NCBI GenBank assembly: GCA_013339765.2
Contig: JABSTR010000952.1
Location: 62,001 to 126,000, forward strand
Length of the DNA stretch: 64,000 bases
Reading direction: 5' to 3'
Source: Haemaphysalis longicornis
Lineage: Eukaryota > Arthropoda > Arachnida > Ixodida > Ixodidae
The notes beneath the pieces are model-generated. The model did no database searches, had not been told where the DNA came from, and saw only the letters and a program-made list of their open reading frames with translations. The position numbers were made by a program, and so were the translations under genes. Positions 11,001 to 26,000 of this stretch are shown one piece after another (the stretch's first letter is position 1; each line of letters opens with the position of its first letter).

Positions 11001-14000
11001 CCGCTCTCACTACTCGCACTCCTCGTGCTCACGCTCACAACTCGTCGTCACCACTCGCACTCACTTGCTCTCACGCTCGCCACTCCGCTCTGACTGCTCG
11101 CACTCACTCGTGCTCACGCTCACCACTCCGTCCTCACCACTCGCACTCACTCGCGCTCACCACTCGCGATTGCGAGTTCCACTCGCGGTGAGCCCCACTC
11201 ACCACTCACGAGTGCGAGTGCTCTCACCACTCACGAGTGCGAGTGCACTCACCACTCGCAAGTAGTGAGCCCCGCTCGCCACTCACGAGCGGCGGGTGCA
11301 CTCGCGCGTTGTGCGGTGCTTACCGCTGTGAGCGCCGACCCTCGAGCTATTCTTCGCAAGAGCCGCTCGCTGTGGTGGACCACCACAGCGAGCGGCTCCT
11401 GCGAAGAATACCCAACACGAGTAGAAGCTGAAGAGTCGGCGCTCACAGCGGTAAGCACCGCACATCGCACGAGTGCACCCGCCGCTCGCGAGTGGCGAGC
11501 TGGGCTCACTACTTGCGAGTAGTGAGTGCACTCGCACTCGTGAGTGGTGAGTGCACTCGCACTCACGAGTGGTGAGTGGGGCTCACCGCGAGTGGAACTT
11601 GCACTCGCGAGTGGTGAGTGAGGTTCACCGCGAGTGGCACTCGCACTCGCGAGTGGTGAGTGGGGCTCGCCGCGAGTGGAACTCACACTCGCGAGCGGCG
11701 AGCGGGCTCACCGCGAGTGGAACTCGCACTCGCGAGTGGTGAGTGGGGCTGACCGCGAGTGGAACTCGCACTCACGAGTGTTGAGTGGGGCTCGCCACGA
11801 GTGGCACTCGCACTCACCAGCCCACAACGATGGCGAGGCTCACTCACCACTCACTCATGAGTGGTGAGTGGGGGGGTGTGAGTGCACTCGTGAGTGAGTT
11901 TGCCGACCTATGCTAGGCTCGATGGCAGTATGTGTGGATGGTGTCGATGGCAGTGCTGCCATCAATACCATAGTTTTGAGTATAACTGCAACCCACATGT
12001 AAATTGGACCACCCATTTTTAGACAAAGCAGCGTAGGCTATAATCGTGCAAATATGGTACTTCATGACCTTTAGTGAGAAATAGTGAACAACGGCATCAA
12101 TCGACGACGAAGAGTCTTAACTTAAGCCCTGTGTTGCCCACATACTGTAAGAAATTCACACAGAACAATCTTTAAGCCATAATGACACTTGACCCGGCCC
12201 CCTACAAACAGGTATTACATTTCACAGTAGCAACCCCCCAGCATGCACCAAGGGGCCCATTTACCGACGCTCAACTTCTGAATCAAGAATGGCCACTCCA
12301 GATGAAAATTTATGTGCAACCATCTACATTTTATAGTACGGCCCTCGCAGGGGTGAGACAGCTGAATCAAGTTTGGGAGCAGCTTTTGGAGCAGCGAAAT
12401 CTCAATTTTGGAGCAGAAGATCCTTGGTTTGGAGCAGTTAACGACATTTATTATGTCACATTAGGTGCCCAAAAAATCAAATTTTTGGCAACTCGGGGGG
12501 GGAAAGCACTTTTTAATCGGTTTTGAACGTATATAACACTGAAACAGCCTCTTAATAAAGTTTTTCTACCAGAGTATCATGAAGTACCAAATGCACTAAT
12601 GCCGAAATTATTATTTTTGCAATCCCAGACTCGGCTTTAAGGACAAGTGTAGAGTCACGGCAAAAGTTGCGCAAAGCGAGGTGACAGTCGTCGCACCCCA
12701 CGAGCTTTCCCATTTCATACACTAAGGTGCACGTTCACTACGATCGATCGTAATTTGAGTAACATTCATATGTTTAGCCATCTCCCTTTTGGCATTAAAT
12801 TTCACTTCACATAGATGAACCATGATTACTAGCGTGCAATAATAGCCCGTCCCGCTATCGGACACTGTTTGAACATTTTGCGGCGATGTAGCCTGCGCCG
12901 CCCCTTTTGAAGTGTCGAACGTCCCATTCCCGCCGCTCGCAAGCTCGCTGTCCAAGGCAGCAATAACTCGTCGTTTTATAACAACGCAATAGTCCGAAAT
13001 TTCACTTCACGCGCGCACCGCGCCTCACACGAAACGCGGCGAATTCGCGGGCACCGCGTTGTTTTTTATGAACTCTCCCTTTCGAGTGCCGCAACTTCGC
13101 GTAACAGATCAAACAACTAAATGTAAACCTAGCCACCCCCATAACCAAAAGCACAGTAGAAATCTGCAAAGAGCTGTCTGCCTGAACTAGAGTGAACTAG
13201 CCTGAACTACAAGCAACTGCTTCGCTTGCTGGCCATGTTTTCCGAACTTCACCATACCAAGATGGCGGCTCCCCGCATACGTACGTAATGTCGTTCCGGA
13301 GATACGGCACTCAGAAAATTGCCGTTTTGTCATTAACTTGAACAAGTTTTGTCGCCTCAATAAACAGTAGTATTTTTATAGAGGACTTTGCAATGACTTT
13401 CGATGGGAAAGCTTTAAAAACATACAGAATATAACATGTGCAACCCGACATTAAGACTTCCGAAAAAACTTTTTCGGGGACCATTTTATGCGGGGTTTTT
13501 ATTGAATGATCAATCAATTAATTTTTACAAACAGCATCACCTTGGGGGTAATGGAAAATTATGCGGTCAGTAAGCATTTTTCCCCACTGAAACTGATGGG
13601 AGCGTTAAAATCGTTGGCTCTCAGACTGTTTTGGAGTAGTTTGGCGCAATTTTACCAATTTTCAAGCTTTTGGAGCAGCCTGGCGCAGGAAAACAAATTT
13701 GTATCAAATCTGCGCAATATGCGCAGCTGTCTCACCCCTGCCCTCGGTAACTGGCTTCTTTCATCACAAGTTCAAACAACTTAATGGCAGTGTTGCCTCA
13801 TTTCTTTCTTCTTTTAAGCTGTAGCGCTACAGTGTAGCCACCGACAGCTCCTCACCTGGTCAAGCAGTTTTCGGGAGGTAGAGTCTGCCAGTAACAGCGC
13901 TCCCCAGAGGGAAGTATATCCCCCCGGATATCGCCACTCTTCTTGTTGTGCACCAGAGGAATCCTGGAACAAAATTAAACATTCGTGGGCAAGAGGGCAT

Positions 14001-17000
14001 AGCTTTCTCCTTAAAATGTGTGCCTTCAGGTAAGTTTTTATTTTTATTTGTGTGCCACACACTGCAGCCTAGTACAAACGCAGTGATCTGTGCAACTAGT
14101 GTCCCACAATACAAGGAAAAATTTGGCACACATTGCCATGAAGAAATGTTGGTTCCTCAAAATTCTGTAAATACAGGCAGTACATTTTACTTGTCCATCC
14201 AGTCACCGAAAAGAGGCCAGGCACGCTAGTGGGGGGTATGACCTTACTGCAAGCCAACAAGTGACAACTGAGTTCCTCACTCATGCCACTACATTGACAG
14301 GAAATTTCTTTCTGGCTTATACATTTTTGACACAAGTAGCGTTCCATTTCAGCCAACATACACCAGTTGGCATGCACTTGTTTCGCACGATTTACACGTC
14401 AGGCTTTTTTGCACAACTTTGGCATCAAGTGCAAAAGCCAACCCAAATGGGCTAGCCCCTTCTAGCTTTCTTAATAAAAAAAAGACACCAAAGTTCAATT
14501 TCTAAAAACTGATATGGTTAGCCTCATGAAGATGCCGAGATGCCTCCTTGTAATAATATGCTTCAAACGTCACTTCGAACCAATTTTAAATTGATATTAT
14601 TGCCACAGTTTTGAAGCGCCAAGGAAAGCCGGCTCAGCCGCTCTGCGATGTAAAACTGGTCTCAGGAGGAATGTGACAGAGAAGCCTCCAGCCAGCCAAA
14701 CTCGAGTCTGCCCCTTCCCTCGGCGACCTGCATATCCATTGGGAACGAAACTAAAAGCCTATGCACGGCGTTTGGTTTCAAAGTAAACTTTTGTAAAGTA
14801 AACTATTGCAAAGTAAACAAAGTAATCCTTTAACGGGGCTTGTAGCGTCTCTTGGTCCCTTTCGCACCTCCGAAACCCCTGGGTCAGTTTCAGACCTGCT
14901 GAATGCGGTGGGACTAACCGTTGATCGGGCGAGGTGGGAAGAGGGGTATTAGTGGACATTAAAGGTGGCCTTGGATGCTTTCGAATTCAACGACGAGGGT
15001 GGCTTCTTGCTTGGGCAGGAAAAAGTGTTGCACAGTAGGCCCTCAAACCCCCCTTACCAGCTCGCGGGATCTCAGCAGCCGAAACCCTGACTGATATCAT
15101 GAAAGGTGCTGTAATTCATTATCTTATGTGCTGAGCAGTCTTAGTTCATGAACTACTAGTTAGCTCTTTCATTACCCCAGGAAATTAAACAATTTTTAGG
15201 GGTCTAAGAAAACATTTTTTTTCTGCTAAACATTTGGTTAGGCACTAATTGCAGCAATGTAAAATGCAGATGATTTAATGACCTTTCCAACAACATCAGT
15301 TTTGAAAATGTTTTCATACATTATAGTAGCAAAAAGAAAAATCAAAAACAAAATCAAATTTTTTTGTCAAGTTTAATTGAAAATGATAAAAAAGGAATTG
15401 TGTATAACAAACAACCGATAGCAAAAAAAAAAATTCGAATATACATTTTGTAGGGAAACATTTCAAAAACAGGTCCTAGAAAAATAGTTGACTTGCGCGA
15501 AACAGTTTGTCAGATATAAAAAAAATGTTAGCAAGTGTGGTGCCAGCGCCATGCGGTGAAGCCCAACCTCCATTTCAAAATGCGCAATTTTGGGTGGTTC
15601 CCTGGAAGAAATATGGCAGTTTGGCATCATCAAAGGCACCAATTTGTCCCCACCTGATGTTAGAACATCTTGTCAATGACTGAATTTGCATTTACGGACA
15701 GCACAGTATTCAAGACAAGCACACGATATGGAAAAATCTGCATGGAGTTGAAAACGAAACTCTGTGGTTGATGCTTGTTGACGTTCACTGTCAGTTATAG
15801 CTCAAAACATGCGCTTGCGTTTTATTATCCTTGTCTCACTCGCTATTGTAGCCCTGCTTGCAGGAATGAGGTGCGATGCGCTAGAATCGTGCTCTGCAAG
15901 CTTTCACCGAGTAGCTGTTGTGCAATGAAAGAGTTTAGCATAACGAGCCTCTTGCATTGCAGCGCCGCCTAACATTTTCGGAAAGAAACAATACCAAACC
16001 TGTTGGAGACTACGTCCGAATACACAGTTCTACTAAGGAGTAACACTAGACCTCCGGATATACCTTCATATGGAAGGAACACTGGCTGACGAACAGCTGG
16101 CGGTGTTCAAGGCCGGTTTGAAGCGCTCTCTTTATCGGAACTGATATCTGGCCCCTGGGTGTTATCTTTTGACTTGCATGGGAAGTTCTTATCGCAGAAA
16201 TTGGGTTAGGGTGGGATGAAATCACGAGCGGCACGCTTTTTTCGAGGATCAGTAGTTGGTGCTGAAGGTGCCATGGCAGATAGGCTTGAAGTTGGGTAAC
16301 TGCGTAGTAGCACCATATATGAATTTCGCGATGCAGAAACGAAACCACAACTGTTGTAAACTGTTTACAAATGATCCTGTGGTAAGTAGAACTTGCTTAA
16401 AGGCAATAAAACTGCCTAAAATCATAAAGTGACTTTGCAAACAGGCACTGCTTGATATTTTCAGCCGATTTTAGGGATTATTACTGTCAGAGTGCAAACC
16501 TGATGATTGAAAATAATCTTCCGATTCACAATTCGTGCCCTGATAACAAAAAACAAACGCTGATGCAAAGTAATTACGAGCAGCACACCTTCTTCTTTGG
16601 TAGCAGACGTGCGATGACCACGCTCTTTTTACACACTCAGGTGGTGCAAACGCGTGTCGAAAATCACATTTTTGTTGCAAAATTGAAAACAAAACTGATT
16701 TTTAAAGGGCATTTTCTGAGTTAACCCCAAATAGCTTTACTTGTTCCAGAAATGCCTAGAAAGCTATGAAAAGGGGCTCCCACGGTATCAAACAAATTGA
16801 ACGATTTCGAATAGGCACGGTAACAAAAGAGTAATGAGCTAGCAGGGGCTCCCAAAATTAAAAAAAAAAAAGACACAGAATTGGTGTTGTCAGTGCTTGT
16901 TTAAGGGTATCCAGAAAAAGAGGGAGAGAGAGGGGAGCGTGTAGTCTCCAGAATTTGCATTTTACTTTGGGTGTAAAGGGATTGTAGGGAAGGGGGCAGA

Positions 17001-20000
17001 CAAAACTATTTGGGTTAGCAACACTAGATCCACCATAGCGTTGTGGCTATTACAGAAGCCAAGTGCTTAATTTTTTTCTTTTTTTTTCTGCTACACCAAT
17101 TTTGTGCCACGCCTTTTACATGCTAGGACTCGGTATCACGATAGCTTGTGCAAACCTCAAAGGTAGCTGTAGTGTTGTCAGAACCCAAGGCCAGGTCCTA
17201 TAGTTCACAGCTAAAAATACCCATCAATTGGTTTGCGTCTGGCCAACCAGCTGTGGGCATCATTATACGATCTTCTTGCTGAGTGGGGGGTGTTGCGCAT
17301 AATAGCCGATTGCACAGTGGGCGTTTTGCAAGTGGCAGACTGGTACTTCCGTTCAGTGTTCTCATGCTCGTGGTATCGGTGAACGGTGCTTCAAATCAAT
17401 GCTTCGACTTAGGACGACAATATTTTGGTTGTGAATGAAATTGCTCGTGGCAGAGGATTATATGCTATGGCAGAGCAAGAAGGATTCGGATGCCATCTGC
17501 GGTTTGGTTGTGCTAAGGTAGCATTAAAATTGAAGCTAACCTCTGCCAGTGGAACTCTATAATTTTTATAGTGCATGAAATATTAATGCATAAGCTTAAA
17601 GGGGCCCTGAGATGGATTTCAAAGTGTTTTTGTTTGTGTCAAAAAACTACTCTATAGTTCTTGTAGAAACAAGTCCAAAAATAGTAAGCATATTCGCTCA
17701 CGCTAACAAAAGTTATTACCCCGACGAGACAGAACTATTTGTTGGCTCGGCGGCTTGCGATGACGACATAGTCCGACCTCATCTTAGGCGAAGCACTCAT
17801 TTCATGGTTGGCCGCCGGAATGTCCGCGATTTTTGACGGCGGCGGTCGTTGGTTTACAGCGTCGTCAACATGGTTACTTCAGCGAGTGGGTCGCACATGA
17901 GACAACGACCGACGACGTCCCCTTTTGTTTAAAGCTACCTTTTCAGTCCTTACGGACTTTGAGCAGGAAATACTGGTGATTGCGGAAGTCGACCTTGCAT
18001 GCGCGAGAGTTTCCGTGAACGGTAACTTATTTTTACCGTCGCTACATAGCGATACAGAGGCTAGAATTTCTAGCGACTGAGTAGCGAGCGCCCTGCACCG
18101 GCGAAATGTATGCTCGCGTCTTGATTAGTTTTACCGGAAAGTTCCGAGTGAACGCCCTCCCCCGAAACATCGCCCACCCCCTTTTACGGGTGAAATATTC
18201 AATTTACTGAAAGACGCGCCCACCCCGTAAAGTCCATGGCTTTAGCGCCGACTAGTGAACAAAACAAACACGAATCATCTCTTCATGTGTAGATGCGGTC
18301 ACTTATTCGTCCTTTCCGCGCTTGACCCGAAAGTTCGCCCATCTCGTATTTTTCGCTTGATATCACTGTACTTAAATTTGGGTGGGCGTTCTTCCGGAAC
18401 TTTACGGCACAGGAAATGCGCTGCGCTCTGCGCTTCATGTAAGCAATCTTAGTTGATGTTGTTTACTACATTCTTGCTAAATGGTGATCAGGAGCACGAT
18501 AAATGACAATTTTTTTCAGAATGAGCTAGCGAGCAAAATCTCCGCCTCTACTCCAGCCTCCCACGCTTCCAATGGTTCAGATGCCTTTATGAACTAGCAT
18601 AGCGCTTTTATGCTTTGAAAATCGTGTTGGGCAAGGTAATATAGGTAACTGCGGAATCATTACAATATATCTTACTCATTTTATATCGAAATATATAGCG
18701 GAGGCGTGAATTCTGGTTAATGCAATACTTGGTCCTAATTGTTCCCACTAGATGGCGGCGTCAACGTCATGTTTTCTTTTTTTTTTTTAAAGCTCTACAG
18801 CAGAAGTATACGGCTCTTTTAAAAGAAAATTATTCTATTGTGAGAGTTCAATCTAAAACGTCCAAGATTCAAGCTATTTCAAGCGTAAGCAAACAGTTCT
18901 GGGCAACAAACTTTTGTGTCATTTGCTTTGAGACGAATTCACCAGATGTCGCTACTTGGCAGCCGGTAAGCCGGAATGAAGAAACCGCAGAGTGCAATCC
19001 TTTCATTTTCAGCGGCAAACGGCTACTCTTGCTTCAATTAACACGGTAAACGGTAAAACGCACTAAAGGGACTAGGCAACACAGGCGGGCGCACCAAACC
19101 ACTTTCCTGCGATCATGACTTGATGGGAAGCAATGAAATGAAACTCTTTGGCAGGAGTTGTCGTTACGGGAGGCGCATGCTCTTCCCCTTGTCGCGACCG
19201 GCGCAGAGAATCAACTGCGACAGCGTTTGGGCTTGAACTGATTTATTCAGCCCACGTGAGCGCACTTGAACGTGCGCCTCGTGATCACGAGCAGTGCCCG
19301 GCGTCATCCAAGCGCTGCGTGCGGAGCTCCGCCCACGTCGGCGGCGCGGCGCCCCTTGGCGCGCCGTTCATTACCACCTCATAACTGAAACAACGTCGAG
19401 GCTACGCTCGAAACACAGATGGTGCAAAGAATCCTTTCGGGTACAGCGTCCAAGAAAGCAAATGCAAAGAAAACTGATGATACTCTAACACCAGACACGG
19501 AGCTCTGGGCGATTACGCTGGCTGCAAGCGTCGTTGCTCCAGCGCTCACTGTATCCTTCCGCCGAGAACGGAGGAGCGTCAAACCCGGTTTGGCCCGTTG
19601 TGTAAGTGCTTTACACTCCGGTATAAAACAAATATGTGCGACTGTGTAAACGCACACCCAAAAGATGTTTTTTGTAGCTTTCTGATGTTTTGACGCTCGT
19701 AAAAAATTGATTAAATCAAGAGCGCACTATTACGTCACGATTAGTTCAAGAAATAGCCGTTGTTCTCCGATACCATCAACCCCCAAAAAAACCCCATCAT
19801 AGGGGCCCTTTAAAAATGAATTTTGTTATACACTTTTGCAAGTATATTTGCAGAATGCACCAAATATTCGAGGAATACTATAGATTCGACTCGCGAGTCA
19901 GAAACAAATGGTGTTGCACCCTCTTGCAAGTATATTCGCAAAATTTGTACACAAAATATCTGAGGAATAATATGCACATATGTCCGTGCATATAACCTGC

Positions 20001-23000
20001 ACTAATAGCTGACAAATCTGAAGAGTGAAGTTGAGGAGTAGGTAACACGCGAATTTTTCCCCAAAACGCAGCTTCACCACAAGGCATGCGAACCACCACC
20101 TTTCTCCCGCTCCATTATCGCTGGCTCACTGTCAAAAATAAAGTTTTATTGTTCAGTCTTGAACTGTGATTTTGAGCGAACATGCTTGCAGCCTCAAACA
20201 GGCACTGCCCCTGGCACAAAGCGGGGAGCTTGCTACAACGGCTATCAGCAAGTAATCAGCTCTGCAGATGCATCTTGCGGTACAGTCCTATGTCCTATGT
20301 CTTTTTTCCGTTTCCGTATCCCTTTCAGGCATTCTGCATTGCCTATTGCTCCTACTGATGACAAGCTTCCTGTCAATTGCAGCAACAGGATTATTTCATA
20401 ACTGACAAGAGCACAGCAGGGGTCTAAAAAAAAACCTGCACAAAGTGTCAGCTGAGGGAAGCCAATCACAAAGTACCTACCTTGCTGAGCTGGCAATGAA
20501 AATAATTAGGTAGTGCTTTCAGGCAGGCAAGACCACTTTCAGTACACCTCATCTCAGGGCCCTTTTAAGCCAAATTTGAAACTTGAAGAAAATATATGTA
20601 GTAATTTTAAGTGCATTTCAAGAAGAACTTTTAGAAAATTTGTACAAAAGTAGCTCATTTTTTATCAAGGTTTTGAGTCTTGGTCGCCTACAAAAAAAAG
20701 GGGGGGGGGGGTCTGTTTTTTTCACCGCTATTAAGTTGGAAACAGTGACCGCTCAGAATGTGCAATGTGTAAATGGAGCAAAAACGAACTCACTACTCAT
20801 TCTTCCTGCCACAACAACGAAAACATTGTTAGGCTAAGAAGAAGTGGCTGCAGATGGCTGTCCATGCAGTCACCCAAGGCAGTAGAAGCAGAAGCTCGCA
20901 CTAATTTAGGTATGTCCTGCAGAGCATTGGCTACAAACCGTATTTACTCGCATAATGATCGCACTCGGGTAATGATCGCACCCCTGAAGTTCGTCGTCAA
21001 AATACAACTTTTTTTTATTTCCCGCGCAATGATTGCACGTGCCAATTCTATCTGACGATGGTCGTGCTTACCTACGGCTCCTCCTCTTTCAACGCGGACA
21101 TGGCTATGTTATGCTACTGCCGCAGACTTGCCGATATAGCGATATCGGCAAGCATGAGTTCATCATTGGTGTGGAAGAAACTCTCACTAAATGCACATAA
21201 TGTACTCACAAGACAAAGAAAAAAATGCGCTCAGCTTGCTGCATCAGCAGCCGTGTCTTGTTTTGATGTCCCGCACTGTGATAGCAGCAGCCGCTACGAC
21301 CTTTTCTCACCTCGCGGCAAACTCGTTCCCGCGCGTTCCGTAATTCATAAAAACACCGCATTTTGTGTCACTTTGCAACGCGGCTGGCGGTGGCCTGTGG
21401 AGTTTTTATTATGGTTTTATTTATTATGTTCATAAGACCTATCGTAAAAATTCTGAACTGCACCTTGCTTGCGTTTTCTGCGCTAAAACTTTTTGGCGAA
21501 AAATTTACCTCGCGTAAGAACGCACCCATAAATTTGCATCATATTTTTGGAAAAAAAAAGTGCGATCATTACGCGAGTAAATATGGTACACCCTTGGAGA
21601 CCCGATTAGTTTCCAGGTCTACGATTCCTTTTTTGATCTACTGTTCACGACAGGCATTATCCCTCCTCAAAGAACCACCTCAGTGCCACCTGCACCCCCT
21701 CCTAACCTCAAAAAACTCAAAAGACCACCACATTACTGCCCTACACGAACACCAGTCAAAATACAGCCTGAAGAAAATATCCACACGATCTTTGTGAGCC
21801 TCCCAAACATAACCAAACCTACTAATAAGACGTTTGTGATGGCTCAGAAAAATGATTGCGTTGGGCACAAAAAAAAAAAAAAAACATTCGTTTGATACAA
21901 GTGAACGACAATGAAAGAAATAGAAGACAGCCGCTTTATTTTCTGCTGTGCGATCCACGTGTAGGGGCCCGCTGCTTGGTACGTAGCTTGGTACGTAGCA
22001 TTGGAGTCTTCATAAGAGCATCTCAAAAATACTACAGGGAAGCCTACGCATTCTGAATACTTATTGAGGAGCTCTGAGCGCTGAACCTCGCGAATAAGCC
22101 AGTAAGGACGTGTTACACATGATCTTCTGACCGATGCTCTAACGAGAGTTGTTCTCTCTCTCTCTCTCCTCGTGTGTTGCAAACTTGTGGCGGATGCAGC
22201 TTGAAATTATTCAGATGTGTCGGAAGCTGGCAAAAATAACTGAACTACTAGCAACACGCTTTTTAATGCACTAAAGCATTAAAGCGGGCTATTTTCAGCA
22301 CAGACACTGCTTCCCCTCACAAGCGGAGTGTAGCAGACGACAGCGGCGCGAGTCCCTAAGCCGACGTCAGAGCCAGGGGGCGCCACTCAAACATCTCACC
22401 GCCAATAAGTTCAGTGTAACAGCGAGCAGCAAACAGCCCCACAACGCATTCTGCGATAATGCTTCTTTCATTTCGCACATGAGCCATTAAGAGGGGGGGC
22501 ACAACAGCGCACACCCCTGGGCCAGCCTGTACAAATTTCTTGTGAAACGTTAAGCACACATGTATATGCCTACTCTCTCTATATCAAACTTACAGCAATG
22601 CAGAAGTACTCAGCTCAATGCTGTGTAAGCCCTATATGCTTGCAAATCCAGCACTGGAAGTATATAGAAAATTTCTGCGCACAGCCTAAAGTATTTTTCT
22701 GTCCGAACAGGTTCTGAGCGAATAAGTAAAATGTCTGGAATCATTAAAATTAAAAATATCATGGTGGCTTTTAGGTCTCAAAGATGTGGAGGGGTGGTGT
22801 TGAGGCAGGGTCCACAACAAAAAAGAGCCCAGGATGTGAGAAAAAACTAAAACAAAAAAAACAATTGAAGCACCAAAGCAACGCCCCCTACTCGAAAGAA
22901 AATTCCAGCTCATGAGGGAGGGTGGGGGGAGGTGGCGGACAAGGCCACAAGCTCAGCCCGTCCTCAAATAACAACTGCCAATGATAATTTTTCTGTCGCA

Positions 23001-26000
23001 GGCTATGCACCAAGTTTACATGGCTTTGAGGTCTTTCCTCACCATCACAATCCACCATTTTGCAATACCCCCCAAAGCAGAAAGAGAAAGAATAAACTTT
23101 CCCCATCTGTTAAAAACAAAAATGGACCAAACTGGAAGATCATGTAAGGCATGCTCACGGTGTCTTGACGTTACTTTCTGAAGTTTTGGTTGATTCCTTG
23201 TTTAGGCTTCTTTTCCCTCTTGTTGCTTTTTACTTTTTTCCTTTCCCTCCTTTTCTTTTGGAGTCTCTCCCCCCCCCCCCCCCCCTTCCCCTTCAAAATG
23301 AAATCCTGCATACACTATGAGGCATGGATCTGGACCACCTAGGGATCTTTGTGCTGTTACACACATTCGGAAAAACAGGTGGTGCGGTCGCAAATTGAAC
23401 CTAATAGCGCAGTACCTTATCAACTAAGCCACCGCTGCGAGTAACAGCTCCAGCTGCACTGCCAGGTGCAAGTGAACGGGTGGTTTAAAAAAACCATCAC
23501 CAAGGATGAGAATGACTAAACAGAAAATGTTCAGAACCAGTTCCGAACACTTTCGTCTTGGACTGGTTCCTGCAGGCTCAGTAAAAAACTAACTGCAAAG
23601 TTTTTGTTTTCAGCTGAGCCACAATTCCACCCAGTAATCTGACAACACCACACACAGCTGTAATTACCACTGACACTAACTTCAGCAAAGAAAAAGGACA
23701 GAAACAACGCAGATTCCTTTTCACTTGTTGCGACGAATTGTGCAACCTGCCCAACAAGCACGTGCACACATGCACTGCATGCTCCTCGTAAGTTTCCCGT
23801 CAGTCGGAGGCAACCTACCACTGGGCAGGAGACGCTGTTGGGGAAAATGGTCTTTGCCCCGTGATGACTTCATAGGCAAGGATGCCCAGGCTCCAGAGGT
23901 CCACAGCCCTCGTGTAGGGCTTCTTCTCAAATAGCTCGGGTGCCTAGCAAGAGAGAGCGCCTGTGTCACACGGATCAATTCACATTCAGAAAAAGTTCCT
24001 TTCAACCGGTTCCTCAACGCCATGCTTGCAAAAGCCCCGCCCTAGTAAGAGTAGCCCGTCAGTTACCTGCACTGGACCTCACCTAAAAGGTATTTCTTTT
24101 AAGTGCGGAGCACTTTAGGGGCCCGGGCTTGTAGCTCATCCAGGGTCACAGTATCTAGCCACCCCTCGTCAGGATCGAACCAGGGTCCCTCCCATTACGA
24201 AGTCGATGTCTATCCCAGTGCACCACAGAGGCACACGTTACTCATATGAGAAGTGTTGGGGGTGATCTTTGCACTGCGCCGTTGCACAGAGGCTGCCGTT
24301 GCTAGGCCGGAAGTAAGTACACAATAACATAAAATAAAGAAAACATCACTAATTATTGCATTAATTACCCAAAATTAATAAAAATTCAATCCAGCGTCTC
24401 TTTATAGGCCTTTTCAGGGGCCGTGGCGCCCTCTTTTGACTACTTTGAGTATCAGTGCCAGGCTGATACTGAGACTAGTCAAGAGAGGGTACCACAACCC
24501 TTCTGGCAAATCACTGCTCAGCAAGTAGACAGCTTTCATGTCGAGTGTAACTGCTTTAATTTTGTTCTTTGTAACCCTTTCAGGGTCATGGACATACATA
24601 TACGTCCTCTCAAAACACCTTCAAAATGGTCAATAACATATATGTACGTCACCGCTTGTATGTTTAAAAAGCGTGCCTTTTCACCAACTTGTCTTGCTTG
24701 GCATGTGCTGCCACACTGCGGAAATACGTCAAATTATTTTCTAGCACCGATGGGTCTTTTTTATTTTTTTTTTTATGATTTACTTCAGCGGCGCGCCGGC
24801 TATTGCTTGTGCATCTGGTAACGAGGGGAGCGCTGGGTATCGCCCACCGGGCACCCCGGTTCCTCTCGCTTCTTGCGCCTGCCACAGAACAAGGGCGCCT
24901 GCGAAACTGACGAGGCTCTTTTCTCTTTTTTTTTTTTTGTATTTTATAGGAGCGGTGCGCCGTCTATTGCTCGCGCATCCGGCCGCGCGCCCGCGTGCAG
25001 CGGCTGGTTTCGGTATCGTCCTCCGGGTGCTTCCCGCTTTTTTTGCCCGTGAAACTGATGTCTATCTGATTTCGATTCACTCAAAACATGCCGGCTTGTT
25101 ACTCTCTCGTTTTTATTTAGAATTTTTCTTGTGTTACTCATGAATAAACCACATGTATGCAACAACAGGAACAATTTTTTTGTCACTTTATGGTCACCCT
25201 AAAAAAATTACGATAATTTTTTCTCGAAATAGATTCATCCGAATAATGTAAATCAGAAATAACAAAAATCGAATCTGGGGGGTCGCATTTGGCGAAAAAA
25301 TTCGACCCTCTATGGTTGCACCACTCGGCCCAAACAGCCCAGTTCAGAACCATTCTTCAAAAATGCACAGGAGCTCATCTGGCAGTGCGTTGTAAATTTT
25401 TTACTGCAAGAAAACAGAGCAACTCCACAGTGGATATTGTGGCTTCGAACAGTCATTCGATAAAGGTGTGGCATAAAGAGCCACCAAAGTGTTGAGAGAA
25501 ACACTCACAAGGTACTGTAGAGTCCCAACAAATGAGTTGCACAAACTGCTCTGGTCAAATTCTTTTGCATAGCCAAGGTCGATGATCTTGTAGATGATCT
25601 GTTTTAGGAACCAAAATGAAATTGGCCATTTGGTACATGTTCTTCTAATTTAAATAGCCACGTTCTTTCAAAAGTCCCTCAACATAGCAAAACTTTACGT
25701 CAAGAAAATAGAACATCAGAACACACAGGCTTAACAAGGCAATAGTAAGCTGGCCAATAATGTTGCAGAGCTAAGCTGGTGTTATTATTCTTATACCTGT
25801 TTCCACAAATGGTGTGAGGGATTAGGAAATTGGATAAATATGTCTGGCATCTATGCTGCATAAACAAATGTATGTGCAGCTAAAAGGCACTGAGTGATAA
25901 AACAACAAAATTATTAATTGGTGCTTTTGATCTCCAAAGGTAACACTGATGCCTTTCCATGCGCTACTAGAAAAACACACCAAAACAACATGCTTGCTCC

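Noticed and set aside
10762..11867. Several overlapping open frames rich in His, Ser, Arg and Thr
   Set aside because: They are translations of the GAGTG/CACTC palindromic repeat on both strands, not proteins.
10867..11912. CRISPR-like array
   Set aside because: The repeats are contiguous and palindromically arranged without unique spacers, and the window is eukaryotic.
12722..12955. 78-codon minus frame inside the hAT-like element as transposase
   Set aside because: Too short and without any transposase motif.
24110..24235. tRNA gene on the minus strand
   Set aside because: Has A and B boxes but the flanks continue as a SINE body and no cloverleaf was evident.
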